A DNA stretch of 64,000 bases from Halocaridina rubra (taxonomy: Eukaryota > Arthropoda > Malacostraca > Decapoda > Atyidae), in assembly GCA_037179515.1 (NCBI GenBank), contig JAXCGZ010022671.1:152501-216500 (forward strand). The letters are read 5' to 3'. Made by a program: the position numbers and the translations under genes. Below, piece after piece: positions 1 through 10,092 of the stretch. The first letter of the stretch is position 1. Every line of letters begins with the position of its first letter. The notes below the pieces were generated by a model. The model was given only the letters and a program-made list of their open reading frames with translations. It made no database searches and was not told where the DNA came from.

Positions 1-964
1 CTTCATCTCCAATCTTGATGGAACCAGCCCCTTCATCTCCTTTATCCGTCTTTGGTACCTTGCTTGGATGTCGCCACTTATACTTGAAGACAGCTTTCTG
101 TGGCACAGTTCCTTCATCCTGACCCGACCTAGGGGACATATTATACCAGAAGACTGCTTCCAACGGCAACACCTAAGCCCTCTACACCATGGCCTTGATT
201 GTTCGATGATGTCACTCCACAATTCCATTCCCACTAGGCCGATACACAGCTCTAAAATAGTGGTTAATATTCCATTTGTCAAGCATTTCCTTCAAAGCCT
301 GTGATCGAAAGGCTGTACTGTTATCTACCAATACTTCATCAACAGGCCCCCTTTCTAAAAACAACCCATTCAACACTCCTGCAATTTCCTCTCCATTTTC
401 TGCTCTTAGCTCTCTCCAAATGACCACTCTGCCTGGTCCGCAATCAACAATAGACAAATGCAAACCTTGACTGTAGTGTGTTACATCAACCTCCAATCTC
501 TTCCAGTTGTCTTCCACCCTAAGCTCCCTGACCTCATGCGCAACTGGTGGAGGAGAGATTGACAGGCACTTGTCGCAGCGCCTAACTACTTGCCAGATCT
601 TGTCTCTTGTGACTCCATGATCAACTTTCCTTGCCACAAACAGAGTCCTATCGACTCCCATATGATGCATTTGATGCAAGTCCTCCACCTTCGGCACTCC
701 TGCATAACACACTCTGATCTCTTCTGACATCTCATCCGGAACTACTAACCAGGCCTTCCTCCGACAGAACAAACATAGGCGCAACTCTATCCCAACCTCC
801 TCTATCAGCTCTCGCAATGTTCCCAGGCGGTGCTTAACTCCCTTCGTTCGAATCCTGTGCTCTACTTTTACAGCTGACTTCAACCAGCCAAATACTGTCG
901 CCACTTCACAGCTAGATGGACTCCTTTCAGTACAGCATCCAACCTGCCACGTTGATATGGTTAT
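1..964 (-). pseudogene. Gypsy-A RNase H end and integrase
   Basis: The open frame at 212-997 holds an integrase. An HHCC zinc-binding region comes first (HHMGVDRT then RRCDKC), followed by the catalytic core with D in LEVDVTHYS, D in VLVDNSTAF and E in GNGIVE. The frame stops at a TGA (212-214) directly after the catalytic E, where the same frame continues with HHRTIKAM, so it is a point-mutation stop rather than the true end. Beyond a short frameshift the C-terminal region stays readable to base 1 (for example LPLEAVFWYNMSPR). Upstream, at about 870-960, are RNase H residues (DAVLKGVHLAVKW) that continue across the inserted DNA element from 3979 onward. Confidence 0.85.
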
Positions 965-969
965 ATAGT

Positions 970-1290
970 TGGGAAGGAAGAAGGGGTCCATGTACACCTA
1001 GTGGATTTTTTGTTGGCACCTATTTTATTAAATTTTTTGAAGTATCTATTTTAAGATTTTGACAGGTAAGAGGTTCAATAATGTCCCACGGGGCTCGTTT
1101 TTACCCTTTATTAGAAATAATTGGTACGTGGATGCGAACCCAAGAAGCATTAGAAAGTTGTATAACTTTTGAACTCGACAACTTGCAGGGACAATTGAAC
1201 ACATTTTCCCATAAAAATTTAACCCCAAAAATCCATTGAATTAGATATTTTTAAGTTTTAAGGACATCTTTACTCGATATCAGGAGAAAA
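970..1290 (+). repeat. Left terminal inverted repeat of the 3-kb DNA element
   Basis: It starts near TGGGAAGGAAGAAGGGGTCC. The inner part includes GATTTTTTGTTGGCACC, a block beginning TCGTTTTTACCC, and AACACATTTTCCCATA; each has a counterpart in reverse complement at the right end. Relative to the right repeat, about 58 bp extra is present around 1131-1190. Confidence 0.75.
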
Positions 1291-1509
1291 AAAGGGAAAA
1301 AAGTCATAGTCAATATGGCATTTGTTAATCACATTCTACCTTTTTCTTTGAGATATGTGTTTGCTGGTGAAAATATTGTTTAATGGATGTTGAAGTGAAG
1401 TGCAAAGATACTTAGACTAGCAATTAAGCTATTAAGGTCCATAATTAAATCATACAGTGACTAATCATGGAAAAAAAAAAGTTGGGACACTGCCAAAAAC
1501 CCTACAAAG

Positions 1510-2266
1510 ATGTTACCATCGACATTATGTATTTTGCATGATCCATCTCTCTCTCTGCATTGTAATTTTACAGACTTTAGTTCTTGCAAGGGGAATCCAG
1601 ATGATAAGCTCTCATGCATTCATGATATTCGTGATTTGAGACTCAGTGAACCAGTAACTTCACCCTACCGTATGAATAACATTTGTGGCCAGATACGATT
1701 AACGCTGGAGGGATTGCCTTTGGAAACAACTGGTTATAATCAAAACTGTTAAAAAATTTTACAATGAATTTAGGTCTCTTAAAAAAAATTGAAAGCTTCT
1801 GGTTCCGGTGAATCATTATCATTACATATAAAGGATTCTCTACGGCAGCACAAATCTCAGTCAGACCGTTCTGATGGGACTCGGTGTTCCTTCCTCTTTC
1901 CTAATCGGTGAATTTCTTTGTGAAAAGGTAGAGATCAAGGTCATGGGAAAAACTGAACGTCTTGTGAAGTTTCAGAGTTGTAAGCACAAAGAACCAGCCT
2001 GGAAAATCATTGTGCCCAGGGCATAAGAAATGAATAAGGAGGCTCTTTTCCGCAAAGTACAGGGTAATGACTTGTATGCAATGAAAGCGAGGTACCACCC
2101 ATCATGCAGAAACACATTCAACACCGAGTACCAGAATCATGTGCGTGGGAAGTCAGACAGCATTGACAACCTTCAGGCCCAGAAGGTAGCAGCACATCAG
2201 AGAGCCTATGAGAGCATGAAGAATTATGTTCATAGGCATGTGATTGAATGTAATGAGGTCGTCTAA
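1510..2266 (+). pseudogene. N-terminal zinc-ligand modules of the TIR element protein
   Basis: Two related modules can be read here. The first (about 1520-1790) contains Cys residues and ends in TTGYNQNC followed, after a frameshift, by a KKF segment. The second (about 1890-2150) has a Cys-containing start, the stretch EKVEIKVMGKTERLVKF, and ends in ARYHPSCRNTFN. The shared YHxxC..F ending suggests a repeated zinc-binding fold. In-frame stops (TAA near 2023) and frameshifts break the reading. From memory this resembles a multicopy family of uncharacterised invertebrate proteins; I could not check this. No DNA-binding or catalytic domain name can be supported. Confidence 0.55.
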
Positions 2267-2284
2267 CTGACATTCCTCCGTAAC

Positions 2285-3007
2285 TTGTATATTGAAAAAC
2301 TTGATAAATGTGGTTTTCCCGATCCAGAATACTGCAATGAGAAATTGATAAACCATTTGCAAGAAGACAAAGACATCTTGGAAGCAATTGCCTTCTCCAA
2401 GGTACCGCTCCGTGGTTGTATGGAGCTATACCTCATCTATAGTTCAAGTATTACATTAGCTGAAGCAATATCATGTGCCTACAAGCTTGGTACAACAAAC
2501 CAGCTCCATAATGCAGCCCTCACACTCCGTTCCCTCATTATAAATGCATTCAAAGAATCAAAGGAACTGTCTTGGCTCCCAACTGCACATGAGCTAAATG
2601 CTTTGAGGGTGGAAGAACTACCCCCCGATGATCTTGTAAGATTTATGAGCATGATGCTGACAGGAATCCCCGAGGTTAATGGAGAGAAGTGTGAAAAGAC
2701 TCAGAGGCTGGTCTACTCAATCACACAGGATGGAGGTCGAGCTGCAACCAATGGCCAGGTCAAGAAGTACGTGGATGCAGTGCAGATGGTCATCACAGCC
2801 ATCAAAGGCTTCACAAACCCTTGGATGGTCCCTGACAAAAACCGTCTTTTCTCCCTAGCATCTGGGGCTCCTATGAATCAAGATGTCGAGGCAGATGTAC
2901 TACAGGCTGAGGTTGCAGGCAGGGCTGCCAAGGAGAAATTTATCCAGGAATATTTTGTTTCCCAGAAGAAGGGGATCTTTGATCGCCTCAAGAAGCTTAA
3001 CCTATAG
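2285..3007 (+). pseudogene. Central ORF of the TIR element protein, uncharacterised
   Basis: This 240-residue open frame is in the same frame as the preceding module, separated by one TAA at about 2264-2266. The listed start is a TTG, so it is a segment of a longer broken gene, not a real start. It contains LPPDDLVRFMSMMLTG and KTQRLVYSITQDGG, which I associate with a recurrent uncharacterised invertebrate protein family. It has no visible membrane segment and no DDE motif that I can place. The following bases (to 3057) still encode KKVKLTSAQGK and then reach AAG/GTGAGT, a good 5' splice-site match, so an intron may start there. The element may therefore have a spliced gene. Confidence 0.6.
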
Positions 3008-3216
3008 ACACTGGCTCACAACAACAAGAAGGTCAAGCTCACATCTGCACAGGGTAAGGTGAGTTCTGACACTACTGATTCCTCCCTTCACTTTAAAATG
3101 GTTTCTAAGATGAATAATTTCCTGTAACCGGAATTCTCTAAGAGTTAGTGATCTTTTAGGGTACGGGTGTCATTAAATTATTGTTTAAAACTTTGAGTGC
3201 ATGTGGTCTCTTATAG

Positions 3217-3553
3217 GAATAGAAAAACAAATGTTGCTTCCTCCAAAGGTCTGCCTCATCTCTCATGTACAGCAATTAAAATACATAGTTGCTTGCTACA
3301 AGAGAGCAGACCAGCCAATATTTGAGAGGCCCCAGCCCTATGATCAGGGTATAGGCTGGGAGAAGACGGTGGACGAGGGGTGTTAGAGCCCATCTGGTCA
3401 GAAAAGGAAAAGCTTTGTAGAAACAACAACTCAGAGACTATGGTTGAAGAGGATTGAGATTATTAGTGTGATGATGAGGAAGAGATGGAATTCCAAGAGA
3501 TAGACTTTGGCGATCTCTTTTCTGATGATGATGATGATAATGGTGCTTGTTAG
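3217..3553 (+). pseudogene. C-terminal part of the TIR element protein
   Basis: After a TTATAG sequence that could be a 3' splice site (3211-3216), a frame reads LKYIVACYKRADQPIFERPQ and then DQGIGWEK. It is followed, in another frame, by an acidic tail with runs of Glu and Asp (EEEMEFQEIDFGDLFSDDDDD) ending at TAG 3551-3553. Several stops interrupt it. In the family I am reminded of, a Cys-rich block normally follows the GWEK region; it is absent here. The first 151 bp are duplicated at 4233-4383. Confidence 0.5.
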
Positions 3554-3714
3554 TAGTATAGGGCAAAAATGACTTAAGCAAATGTTAGAGCATGAATTTG
3601 GAATTTATTTGTATGTCTTAAAATGATTTTAAAGGACTCTCACTTTACATCAAAGTATATAGACAAAAATATTTTTAAATATTCTTATTTTTTTCCATTT
3701 TTAGGGGGTGAGTT

Positions 3715-3978
3715 TCTTCCAATATTGAGTCAAGATGTGCTTAAATCTTAAAATGATCTATGTCAAGGGATTTTTAGGGTCAATATTGTATGGGAAAATG
3801 TGTTCATTTGTCCATGTACCAATTATTTGTAATAAAGGGTAAAAACGAACTCTGGGGGACATTATTCGAACCTGTTACCTATTAAAATCTTAAAATAGAC
3901 ACCTCAAAGAATTGAATAAATCAGGTGCCAACAAAAAATCTATTAGGTGCACGTGGATCCTTTCTTCCGATAAGACTA
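3715..3978 (-). repeat. Right terminal inverted repeat of the 3-kb DNA element
   Basis: Its reverse complement begins near TCGGAAGAAAGGATCCACG and then follows the left repeat block by block (GATTTTTTGTTGGCACC, then AACACATTTTCCCATA). The two repeats differ at scattered bases and by one large indel, so the insertion is not recent. Confidence 0.75.
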
Positions 3979-3983
3979 ATAGT

Positions 3984-4232
3984 CCTCTTTCTTCCTCATC
4001 TATACACCATCCTCCTCAGTCTCATTGTCAATCTCTATGATTACTTCTGTGGGAATACTGCTCGCATCTCACCACACGACACCCTTACCTGACTTCGGGG
4101 CATACCATCTCCCTCTCACTGGATCCTCTTGTCTCACTCTCCTTATAATCTCTTGCAGCATCTCCATCGTTTGTTGCCCGACCTTGTCTTCCCATCTGAT
4201 GCCCTCTGCTCTCCTCTTTATGTAAGAGAGCA
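3984..4232 (-). pseudogene. Gypsy-A RNase H (N-terminal half)
   Basis: The minus-strand frame at 4069-4275 reads RRAEGIRWEDKVGQQTMEML and then WYAPKSGKGVVW, followed across a stop by DASSI. That is the start of an RNase H fold, with D as a likely metal ligand, and it continues EIDNETEEDG until the TIR element begins at 3978. The rest of the domain resumes below 969. A stop sits where W or C precedes the catalytic D. Confidence 0.7.
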
Positions 4233-4383
4233 GAATAGAAAAACAAATGTTGCTTCCTCCAAAGGTCTGCCTCATCCCTCATGTACAGCAATTAAAATAC
4301 ATAGTTGCTTGCTACAAGAGAGCAGACCAGCCAATATTTGAGAGGCCCAAGCCTTATGATCAGGGTATAGGCTGGGAGAAGAC
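4233..4383 (+). repeat. 151-bp copy of the TIR element's last coding block, inside Gypsy-A
   Basis: Bases 4233-4383 match 3217-3367 with only about three differences. The source lies inside the TIR element, but this copy sits 255 bp beyond that element's right end, inside the Gypsy-A coding region (between the segments reading GKLVDHYPVAGWLR and IKRRAEGIRWED on the minus strand). It has no TIRs of its own. It looks like a templated insertion or repair filler. Confidence 0.85.
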
Positions 4384-5075
4384 CCGTAACCAACCTGCTA
4401 CAGGATAATGGTCCACCAATTTTCCACACACAGAAAACAGCTCTCTCTTACTTAAGTCTTACTGCACTTCCGGAATCTCATTACCCCTACGGAAAACATG
4501 CTCACCATTCTTCCCTCTTTCCAATCTCAGACCCAAAGCAGTTCCCCCTTCTAGTGGCTTTGGTGTGGTGGTTTTGTAGCCAGCCCATACAGACACAGCT
4601 GCTTCACAACTTCTGATACACTAACTTTAGTCTCATCTATATACGAGTTTGTGACCGCTTCCATCCCTTTCCTCTTGCTTAATACTGTCTCGATGATCTT
4701 GATCATGAGCATTAGTATTGAACTAAGTCCAAAGCCCAGTCTCGTTAGGCTGTATGTCCTTTCTCTATAATTCACAAGTTGGTACTTCCACAGCTTCTCT
4801 GCAACGTGGACTTGCAGGTAAGCCGACTTCATATCAACTATAGCAGAGGCCCCACTCATCTGCCTCCACTCCCTCAGGGTCTCTCTTCAAGCATCAGTAG
4901 CGTCATCTCCAGTGTGAGACATAACATATTGGTTAAGTTCGCGGTAGTCCAGTACTGGCCGAACTTTGTTCTTGTCCGGCTGAATCACCGCCATCAGTGG
5001 GAACACTCCACATTCTAATTCCATCCCCCATGGCACCAGTATACCTTCATCGATCCACCTCTCCACCTCTGTCAA
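4384..5075 (-). pseudogene. Gypsy-A reverse transcriptase
   Basis: Two minus-strand frames (4887-5075 and 4551-4859) make up the RT palm and connection. Seen in order: WIDEGILVPW, MAVIQPDKNKVRPVLDYREL (fingers), VDMKSAYLQVHV (catalytic Asp region), GFGLSSILMLM (PFGL-like region) and VTNSYIDET (YxDD region, second Asp replaced by Glu). At about 4440-4500 there is LSKRELFSVCGKL, in the linker before RNase H. The frame breaks near 4870, and the YIDE substitution argues that the enzyme is inactive. Confidence 0.8.
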
Positions 5076-5676
5076 ATTCTTTTCTAACAGGCTCTCTCAC
5101 TGCACTCTCATAGCAGGCCACCTTGTTCTTTAACACCGGCAGCCCCTCTTTCATATACCACTCCACAACCCACTTAGTATCGTCAAACTCTGCAATGAAA
5201 TCCTTGTCTACGATCTTGCACAGACTGGCCTTCTGTTTTGTGGCTATCTCTCCTATCATCTTACCATCTTCCTTGGCTTTCACTTTTCCTGCCATCCTTT
5301 CTAGCCCTGCATTCACAACTGTCACTGCACACCTTATCCTGCCTCTTGCTACTTGCAAAATGTTCACTGGTACTGGCACATTACCAAAATCTGCAAATCC
5401 ATCACAAATTGTTACACTATAGAGTCTGTTAATCATATCCACTTCCATTACTACATCTATGCTAGTTATCACCTTAGCAATCACAATCGCTGTAGTTCTT
5501 AGATGTACTCCTTGAACTGTCAACTCTATCTCTTTACTGCCCTCACATTCAATCTGTCTTCCATCCACCGTTAATACCCATTCTACCTTTGCTGTGCATT
5601 TCCCCACCAATTGAGAAGCACACACTGTGATGGAACAATCTGAATCAACAAGTGCCCTCACCTTCCTTCCTCCCAC
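5047..5676 (-). pseudogene. Gypsy-A aspartic protease and linker to RT
   Basis: The open frame starts MGGRKVRALVDSDCSITVC. The catalytic triplet of retropepsins, D-S/T-G, is here D-S-D, so the active-site Gly is lost. A second strand with VVMEVDMINRL follows, as expected for a retropepsin fold. The remainder (to 5047) is the protease-RT linker and ends just before the RT fingers. On the minus strand it follows Gag and the zinc knuckles directly. Confidence 0.7.
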
Positions 5677-5699
5677 ACTAAACTGATCACTAGCAATGA

Positions 5700-6574
5700 A
5701 GGTGGAAACGCCTTTAGATTTCTAAAGGTGAGCTTCCGGCACAGCAGCTTCCCCTTGCCCATTTCCCTGTTCGCAGCGGCTCGCAATATAACCTTCCTTC
5801 CCACACTTGAAGCCCATTATGGATGGTTGTGGCTTCTTGCAGTCTCTTGCCATATGAAGCCCACCACACCTGTAACAGTGACCCTTGAACATCTTATTTT
5901 CTCCTTTCCTGCCTCATTGCTGGACTTGTGATGGCGAGACCCCCGGTAACTGGGACCTTTAGCTGCAGTACCATCAATGACGGTCCTCTGGCCTGAACTG
6001 CTACTACTTCTTGAACCCTACCACCTGATGTTAGCATTCTAGCTCTTGCAATTAGCTCAGTCATACCTACTGTTTCAACATCCTTTGTCTGCTGAAGTTC
6101 CATGGAGGTCTGATCTGGGAAACCAGTCACAAATACCAGCTTTATGGCCTGCTTCAGGCCCTCTCCCTTCCATTTTGCCAGTCCTGCCAATTGCCTGATC
6201 TCATTTGCAAAAACATCCACTTGCTCACCTGTCCAGTGTGTCTTCCTAAGCCTTCCATAGGCCTTGAACATCCCTTGTGAGAAGGCCAACTTCAATCTGC
6301 TCTTGATCTTCTTGGCATCTAGCTGATCATTATCACTCATTTCGAGATACAGAACCAATGCATCTCCTTCCAGGTACAAAGGTATAGAACTAGTTAAAGC
6401 CTTAATTTCCACTAATCTCGCCACCAACTCGGCCTCTTTTAGCCAGGCAACCACATCACCTTGGCCATCAAATGATTTCATAATTTCTCCACACAATTTG
6501 CCTTTTCCACCCATAGAGATTTTTAGAAAGCCTAGATAGCTTATGTCGAGATAGAAAAAAATAATGTATATCAC
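5700..6574 (-). pseudogene. Gypsy-A Gag with zinc knuckles
   Basis: The open frame 5894-6574 encodes a Gag-like helical protein. The likely start is the internal Met of MGGKGKLCGEIM at about 6514, because the residues before it are hydrophobic and AT-rich. The core contains FDGQGDVVAWLKEAEL and YLEGDALVLYLEM, typical of Ty3/Gypsy Gag capsid regions. Downstream, in a shifted frame at about 5760-5885, are two zinc knuckles: an intact CYRCGGLHMARDC and a degenerate one (FKCGKEGYIASRC, first Cys and His lost). Gag packages the element RNA. Confidence 0.8.
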
Positions 6575-6599
6575 TTACCTCAGCTTAACTTCACCTGCA

Positions 6600-7664
<1,065 letters not shown>

Positions 7665-7859
7665 AGCATTGCGATGATAATATTGTAATTGATAATTGGA
7701 AATGCCAATCGAAGAAACTGTAAATGCTATATGCATTTATAGTTTTAAGGTAAGCATTAGTAAGTTAAAAAACTAACTTAACCGATCATTAGAGTAGTAA
7801 TTACGAGAACTGAACTTTCCTGTGAGCACAGTTAGGTAAAGCAAAATTAGGTAAAAGTG

Positions 7860-8700
7860 TAAGTAGCTATTAAGAATGGACGCAAGTGCAATAAGGCCCA
7901 AGTCTGGGTACTCAGCAGCAGGCATGGAACTTACAGAGAACGAAAGAGATCTATAAGGTCAATGTATCTGCTAACTTGTCTCCTGAAAAGCATAGAGGCC
8001 TATATGGCATTGAGTAGTGAAGGAAGCATATGAAATCTCAGCAAACATCAGGGAGACAGTCAGGTACATGGACGAGGGATTGCTTAGAACTATTTTCATG
8101 ACGTATGTGAAGCCAAAGCTTAAATATGCAGCACCCGTTTGGAATGTGTACTTGCAAGAGCATGATAATAAACTGGAAATTGTTCAGGGTATTCTACAAA
8201 GATGGTGATATCGATATATAATATCTGCTATGAGGAAAGGCTGAGGGGGCTATACTTAGTGTCACTAGAAGCTTGAGGGAAGAAGGGAAATTTTGTATTT
8301 CGTTTTGTCAGAGTGGATAATGGGTGATATTTTGATATGGGTGACCCTAAAATAATATGTCATAGTTTGAAGCTATAAAAGAAAACCTCTTTGCAGGATG
8401 TAAGCAAATACATTTTGTTTTAGTGTAAAAATAGCTGGTAATCTGGAATTCACAAAATAAGGAATTAAATGCTAAATGCATTCGTAGTTTTAAGGATAGA
8501 TATGACAAGTGTTCTATCTATCTACTGCATATACATGAACCATTTTCCCCTTATAAGGGGAGTGGCTGAGTCGAGGCAAAATACTTTGACTCTTTGGGAA
8601 GAGAAAATACAGAGGGGATTCCTAGTGTTAGTAAGTAAAAAAAAAATGATAGAAGCATATGACTCTTTCCCGTAAGCCTAATTAGTTAAATGCAGTGTGT
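7860..8700 (+). mobile_element. Degenerate CR1 LINE, 3' part
   Basis: Translated fragments match the C-terminal RT region of the better CR1 copy at 10-11.4 kb: MDEGLLRTIFMTYVKPKLKY aligns with MDKEMFRNIYVTYVRPKLEY, and the segments after 8350 align with GHSLKLRKKTSLQDV. The 3' end at about 8660-8690 holds CTCTTTCCCGTAAGCCTAATTAG, the 3' terminal signature of the family. Stops and frameshifts are abundant, and it is 5' truncated near 7860. Confidence 0.75.
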
Positions 8701-8865
8701 AAATTCACACACTGTCATACAAATAAAGCAGGCATTATCTTGATGTATTCGACACTACAGAATGCTACCAGACCTGAGTAATACATCTTTGTGTACAGTG
8801 TGTTACCCTAACAATCATTGTCCTATATTCTTTATTGTTTTTGTTTTATACTAAGTCATCGCATA

Positions 8866-8890
8866 CAGTAATCCCTCGCTATATCGTGAT
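8866..8890 (+). repeat. Tigger left terminal inverted repeat
   Basis: CAGTAATCCCTCGCTATATCG is flanked by TA. The partner is the reverse complement of 14730-14754; the match is strong only over about 15-20 bp. Confidence 0.75.
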
Positions 8891-8989
8891 TCACCTACTG
8901 CGAATTCAGTTCATCGCGGATTTTTTGGCGAACATATGTATTTTTTTTACTGGGAATATGCGAGAATCCACGATATGTTGAAATATTAA

Positions 8990-9361
8990 TATTTCTAGTA
9001 TTTTCATTATTTTACTGATAAAAAAGTATTTTCCTAGCCTAAAAATAATAAAACAGTAAAATATAGTAAAAACATAAATTTTAGCATGTAATTCTGCACC
9101 ATAGAAAATATGATACCGGTATCAGCGTTTTGGAAAATGCAAAGGGTCGCACCTACGTGAGATAGTACATATTAAAATTTCCAATATTTTCATTATTTTA
9201 TTGATGAAAAAGTATTTCTTAGCCTAAGAATAATAAAACAATAAAAAATAGTAAAAAACATAAATTTGAACATGTAGCTCACAATATTGCACCATATAAA
9301 GTACAATACAGGTATCGGCGTCTTGTAAAACGCAAAGGGTTGCACCTACATGAGATAGTAT
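8990..9361 (+). repeat. 186-bp direct repeat in the Tigger 5' untranslated region
   Basis: Two diverged tandem copies with period 186 can be aligned: TTTTCATTATTTTACTGAT at 9001 and TTTTCATTATTTTATTGAT at 9187. Each ends with the AACGCAAAGGGT(C/T)GCACCTAC(G/A)TGAGATAGTA type of block (about 9130-9170 and 9328-9361). They lie between the left TIR and the transposase start. Confidence 0.8.
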
Positions 9362-9619
9362 ATGGGATGCTATTGGCTGATGGGTGAGAGACGACGAATC
9401 ACAGAATTGTGTTCTGTATGTTCTGTATCATGGGATCTGATTGGTTTTTGATTGAAGCTTGGTTCTTCCAGCATCTTCCATTGTCTCGCCTCGCCCGTTC
9501 AGTTTACTCAAGTGTGCTCCGTTCGCGCTGTGCTTTACTCAAGTGTGCGCCATTCGCATTGTGCTTCTTAACTAGTTGTGCTTGTGATTTTGTGACACTT
9601 TTGTATTTCAACCCCTGCA

Positions 9620-10018
9620 ATGCCGTCCAAGCATCCTTCATCTTCTAAGGCTTCTGATAGTTAGCCTAAGCGGCAAAGGACTATGTCGACTATAGCAGAT
9701 AAGGTAAAACTGTTAAATATGCTGAACGAAGGAAGAAGGTTCTCGGATGTTGGCTGCCATTTCGTCATCAATGAGTCTACTGTTTGCTACATCAAGAGGG
9801 ATGAGGCAAATGTCAGGAAGACAGCGAATATTACTTTTAACAAAACAGCGATGAGGGTCGTAACACCCCGCAATAAGATAATAGTGCGGATAGAATCTGC
9901 TTGGCCCTGTGGATTGCTGATTACAGGAAGAACATCAGCTTAGACACGAGTATCATACAAACAAAGGCAAAGAAGATGTATGAGACATTCGCTGCAAACG
10001 AACCAGACGACGACAGTG
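9620..10018 (+). pseudogene. Tigger transposase, N-terminal HTH region (first copy)
   Basis: The probable start is ATG at 9620 (MPSKHPSSSKASDS), followed by an in-frame TAG at 9662-9664. The same frame continues with MSTIADKVKLLNMLNEGRR and SDVGCHFVINESTVCYIKRD, a CENP-B/pogo-type helix-turn-helix DNA-binding region. A frameshift near 9900 moves the reading to ALWIADYRKNISLDTSIIQT and KKMYETFAANEPDDDSD, the second HTH. At 10018 the gene is interrupted by a CR1 copy in the opposite direction. This is the only copy that retains the true N-terminus. Confidence 0.8.
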
Positions 10019-10092
10019 ATTACCTAATTGTGTTTACGGGAAAGAGCCCAAAGCTCGTATTTTCCCGTCTCCTGATCGCTTCCATTTTATAC

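Larger units (their letters stand above)
970..3978 (+). mobile_element. 3-kb DNA transposon-like element with long terminal inverted repeats
   Basis: The two ends are inverted copies of each other over roughly 260-320 bp: 970-1290 matches the reverse complement of about 3715-3978. The element interrupts the RNase H coding region of Gypsy-A. A candidate 5-bp target duplication ATAGT lies at 965-969 and 3979-3983. Between the repeats is a plus-strand coding region (about 1500-3553) that carries no transposase domain I recognise. The left repeat has about 58 bp missing from the right one, which shows decay. The superfamily is uncertain. Confidence 0.75.
1..6574 (-). mobile_element. Gypsy-A, Ty3/Gypsy LTR retrotransposon, interrupted and open at window start
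   Basis: Read on the minus strand, the coding order is Gag with zinc knuckles, aspartic protease, reverse transcriptase, RNase H, then integrase, which is the normal Ty3/Gypsy order. The integrase C-terminal part runs off base 1, so the 3' end and 3' LTR are outside the window. I could not define a 5' LTR above 6.6 kb. The body is split by a 3-kb DNA element at 970-3978 and by a 151-bp foreign fragment at 4233-4383. Key catalytic positions are mutated (protease DSD, RT YIDE) and several stops are present, so this is a dead copy. Confidence 0.85.

Noticed and set aside
4025..4225. Plus-strand frames over the Gypsy-A region (4025-5931)
   Set aside because: They are shadows of the minus-strand Gag-Pol and show no domain.
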